Positions 61,141 to 64,000 of a stretch of 64,000 nucleotides of DNA are shown piece by piece. The notes under the pieces were generated by a model that was given only the letters and a program-made list of their open reading frames with translations, was not told where the DNA came from and did no database searches. Source of the DNA: Lottia gigantea (Eukaryota; Mollusca; Gastropoda; Lottiidae); assembly GCF_000327385.1 (NCBI RefSeq), contig NW_008710427.1:689839-753838 (forward strand). The letters are read 5' to 3'. The first letter of the stretch is position 1. Every line of letters starts with the position of its first letter. The position numbers and the translations under genes were made by a program.

Positions 61141-61749
61141 ACTATGGCTCCTCCACAGAGTTGTCGCATTTTGAATTCAGCCCCGACAGTTGTCCCCATT
61201 GAGTCATTCTGCCCCTTATTTTGTACTCCAAAGTCTCGAGAAGTTGGCGCCGCCGCTGAAAAGGTGTGACTACTTCATCGCATTTAAACCGTTTTATGTT
61301 GCCTGTTATAAATTGGGATAATAATTGATTTTGGTTTTATAATAAACGAATTATTTGTGATTATGATGTAATGTGAAAATAAAAAGCCGATTAATATGTT
61401 TATTTTGAAATATTAGCATTATTCATGATATTTTTTACCAAACCGTACAAGACGGCGATGAAATGATTTATTGAGAAATTTTACGATATGGAAATTTAGA
61501 ATCAACGAGCACGATTTTAGGCACAAATTAACCCTATATATCCATACCTCTTTACAATCCTGACAATCTTGTGTCCGTGTGAATATAACTTTAGACTTAC
61601 TTTGTGAAAGGAGTTGGGGCCTAAGAAATCAGTGTCCCTGATAAAAAAATAACCTTAGTTTCATTGCAAACAGACAAAGACATACTTCAGGATTAAACAA
61701 CTGTTCCAACTGCTGATTTGGAACATAAAACTATACACTTCAGAGTATC

Positions 61750-61911
61750 TATGTTTAGTCTAATCGACTATGTGACTAGAAAAAATATGGGGGAATCAGA
61801 ACAATTTTGGGATGTAGTCGACCTTAACGCAGGAACAAACTGTCCACCATCAGTTGCTCATGTTCCACTTTCTATCTTATCGTTGAATGGTGCCATCAGG
61901 CACAGAAAAGT
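61750..61911 (+). CDS. Weak candidate exon, unknown
   Basis: An open segment ending at a consensus donor (AGAAAA|GTAAGA) with balanced composition: SMFSLIDYVTRKNMGESEQF, then VDLNAGTNCPPSVAHVPLSI. An acceptor-like CAG occurs at about 61741. I do not recognise the sequence. It could be an exon of an unplaced gene or chance. Confidence 0.2.
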
Positions 61912-62174
61912 AAGACTCAAATTTCATTTCATTCTATAAACTAAAACTAGTTTTCCAAAAATATTGAATGATTTTATTGTTTCTGTTAATACATTTCATT
62001 TCTGCATTAAGATTGTATTTTAGTGCAGTTCATGGAATGATTAAATTATTGAACTTCAACAGCTATCACTTTGATGATGTATGTTGATAGAAGAAAGCTG
62101 TGTAGCTCCACTGCTATGTTCTTTTCGGGTATTCGCAAAATTGAATATCTTTAAAGAGTGTCCACACTATGAAA

Positions 62175-63559
62175 TTATGAGCAGATGTCGAGATTCTTCT
62201 GTAGATCCTCGTTACTAGGTGGTTGGAATGCGAATGTGATGGAGTTATAATAATCACCACTAGAAACCAATCTCACTACTGAATGCTGACATCCCATGAC
62301 CATTCCATGTTTTGCTGAAAAGTGAAACAGTTATTTTTGTAAATAAGTGGAGCTCAACAACGCTCTTGCGCTACACCCAATGAGCTTAACTTTGCTACAT
62401 CGAAAACATGCTTCACATGCTTGTCCATGAAGAAGCATCGCCCTCTTTTTACAGAAAACTAAATTAGCATCCTTTGATGAATGAGTGCGCATTTATCTCA
62501 TCAAATTTTCAATCCAGTTGCCTTTGTTATGGACCGTTATTAAGAATATTTGATTAAATTGTGACTCAATCTGTGCACGCATGTTATTTAAACGAAGGAC
62601 GTCTATATACAGATATATATAATATTTTCGTGGATATAAGGATTCAACACCGAATTTCGTCAAAGTTAAAAAACAAACGAATTTTTTTTATGTCTTGAAT
62701 GTTTCCTCGAATATTCTACAAAAATAATTAAAATTGGTTTGTTTCGATTTTCTTAATGAATCCTTCACTTTGACCCATATTTCATGAGCAACCAACTCGG
62801 CAACGGTGGCAGAATGCGTCACCTATTTTCGTGTACAATGTTTGATCTATAAATAAGTCGAGAAAAACACGTTGTATGGATACCGAGTGGTATAATTAAC
62901 TTCTCTTAGTATTTATCTTTAATATCAATTCATTATAACTAGTGACAATTCCTTGAAAGAACCACGATTTAAAAAAATATAGTGACTGACAAAATAAGAT
63001 ACGTAGCGTGATTTATTGCTAAAAATCACTGAAACAACATAAGAATATGGCCCACTTTGTGTTCCATAGAAATTTTCTGCTGACACGGAATCCGCTAGTT
63101 GATCACGTAACTTCATTCGTTAGACTACATTCTAGCAGACGACACTTGGAATTCCGATTACCGCTTGGGATTTTAAGGAAATTCGGCCGATAAAAAATGG
63201 TGACGTTTGGTAATAAGTGAAATCCGCCATTTTGTATTTGTCAAAGGATACATTAATACATTTTACCTTGCTTGAAACTACTGGATTCATTCTACTAGCT
63301 GATATTGTACAGATAACCCATGTTTATCAAAACAAGCAGTTGCGGAGGTCATGCGAGGTCGCACATGTAAATTATTAATCATTTCCGGAAATACACGAAA
63401 TTAGGTTACTCGACTGTATATATATAATATTAATTAAAAATACTTACAAACTTTAGATCGCAAACCACAAAATGCCAGCTTCCTACTCATGAGATCAGTA
63501 TCCAAACCATCTCCAAATAGAAATTCTACGTAATCTGATCTACCTTCTGAACTGGTACA
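62175..63559 (-). CDS. CRHBP: Corticotropin-releasing hormone-binding protein, last two exons (partial)
   Basis: Two minus-strand exons, 63559-63448 and 62314-62175, join in phase (one base of a Ser codon in the first, two in the second) with a TTTTAG acceptor, GTAAGT donor and TTTCAG acceptor. The 83 residues begin CTSSEGRSDYVEFLFGDGLD and continue TDLMSRKLAFCGLRSK, then GCQHSVVRLVSSGDYYNSIT and FAFQPP, ending LDICS. This aligns with the C-terminal second CUB-like domain of human CRH-BP (CEGIGDFVELLGGTGLD, VGCDNTVVRMVSSGKHVNRV, TFEYR) with Cys positions kept. CRH-BP is a secreted glycoprotein that binds CRH/urocortin-type (invertebrate DH44-like) peptides and limits receptor activation. Earlier exons, including the signal peptide, lie beyond the right edge. 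The intron holds a dispersed repeat. Confidence 0.88.
62700..63220 (-). repeat. Dispersed repeat, copy 2 (in the CRHBP intron)
   Basis: Reverse-oriented partner of 52950-53425. Matching blocks include TGAATCCTTCACTTTGACCC, AAGTCGAGAAAAACAC, TTGTATGGATACC, GACTGACAAAATAAG, ACAACATAAGAATATGGCCC and TTTCTGCTGACACGGAATCC. A 63-codon minus-strand frame inside it appears incidental. Confidence 0.75.
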
Positions 63560-64000
63560 CTAAAACAGAAATCAAGTTCCGCTTTAATAAATTGACGATT
63601 TCTTATAGTAAAACTTTCAACAATCTTACAAGTAAAACTTTCAACAATCTTACAAGTCAAATTTCTTGGTCTGGGTTAAACTAATGGATCTGGGGTTTCG
63701 AACTAGTTTGAATCCGATGGCAAAATTGTATGAAAGATTTTGCACAAATAATCATCTATTTTCATCAGATAAATCTTCAACGAACCAAGAAAAGACAATT
63801 TCCACGTAATGTCTAAATTCGAATTGTAGACTACCGCCCAACAATAACATTGTATTTAATAAATCAGAAATTAAAGCACCAGACAAAGTAAAAACAGACA
63901 AATTACACACAGTACACAAAGGGAAGGGTGACCGAAACATTTATTTGGGACGAAATGGATTAGGAAAAAAAGTTTGGAACATGAGAGAAAATATTGGAGA
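63560..64000. other. CRHBP intron or upstream flank
   Basis: No further CRHBP exon recognised before the window edge. A 23-bp tandem duplication (AGTAAAACTTTCAACAATCT plus TAC) lies at about 63607-63655. Confidence 0.4.

Overview
The window is AT-rich animal nuclear DNA, most likely from a mollusc. Genes are split by GT-AG introns, intergenic and intronic DNA is full of decayed transposons and minisatellites, and three recognisable genes (a CDC42 small effector, a CRH-binding protein, an FMRFamide-receptor-type GPCR) are of metazoan type. The dispersed repeats, with a GGACGGACCGACGG-like tail followed by an AATATACGCCC block, recall repeats I associate with mollusc genomes. That placement is inference from memory, not a search.

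Layout: 1-17.2 kb is gene-poor, with one possible signal-peptide first exon (9068-9143, minus), a hairpin near 7.6 kb and a decayed Penelope-like reverse transcriptase (about 15.2-15.8 kb). 17.2-19.8 kb is a large 32-bp minisatellite. 20.5-22.6 kb holds a Tc1 relic and a LINE relic with another repeat nested inside. A class A GPCR lies at 23.4-24.8 kb. 25.4-40.0 kb is a transposon graveyard: an internally deleted hAT element with both ends and its 8-bp target duplication, a BEL/Pao fossil, a pogo-like element with long inverted repeats, a Tc1 element (33.3-34.7 kb), and a 5-kb Academ-like DNA transposon with long terminal inverted repeats and an XPG/FEN1-like nuclease region. A second minisatellite (40.2-41.0 kb) follows.

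41.65-52.05 kb is a complete nine-exon gene on the minus strand, reconstructed from splice sites and codon phase. It encodes a 309-residue, ER-type, membrane-anchored protein with two thioredoxin-like domains. Its introns carry MITEs, SINE-like repeats, an amplified dispersed repeat and a 3-kb inverted-repeat element filled with minisatellites. A short, probably bidirectional promoter (52.05-52.3 kb) separates it from CDC42SE, which runs on the plus strand to 55.15 kb. The window ends with the 3' part of a CRH-binding protein gene (minus strand), convergent with CDC42SE and running off the right edge.

The host genes do not form an operon or an obvious pathway. The strongest discoveries are the Academ-like element, the unannotated two-domain thioredoxin gene, and the intron-borne inverted-repeat element with a perfect 24-bp palindrome at its left end.
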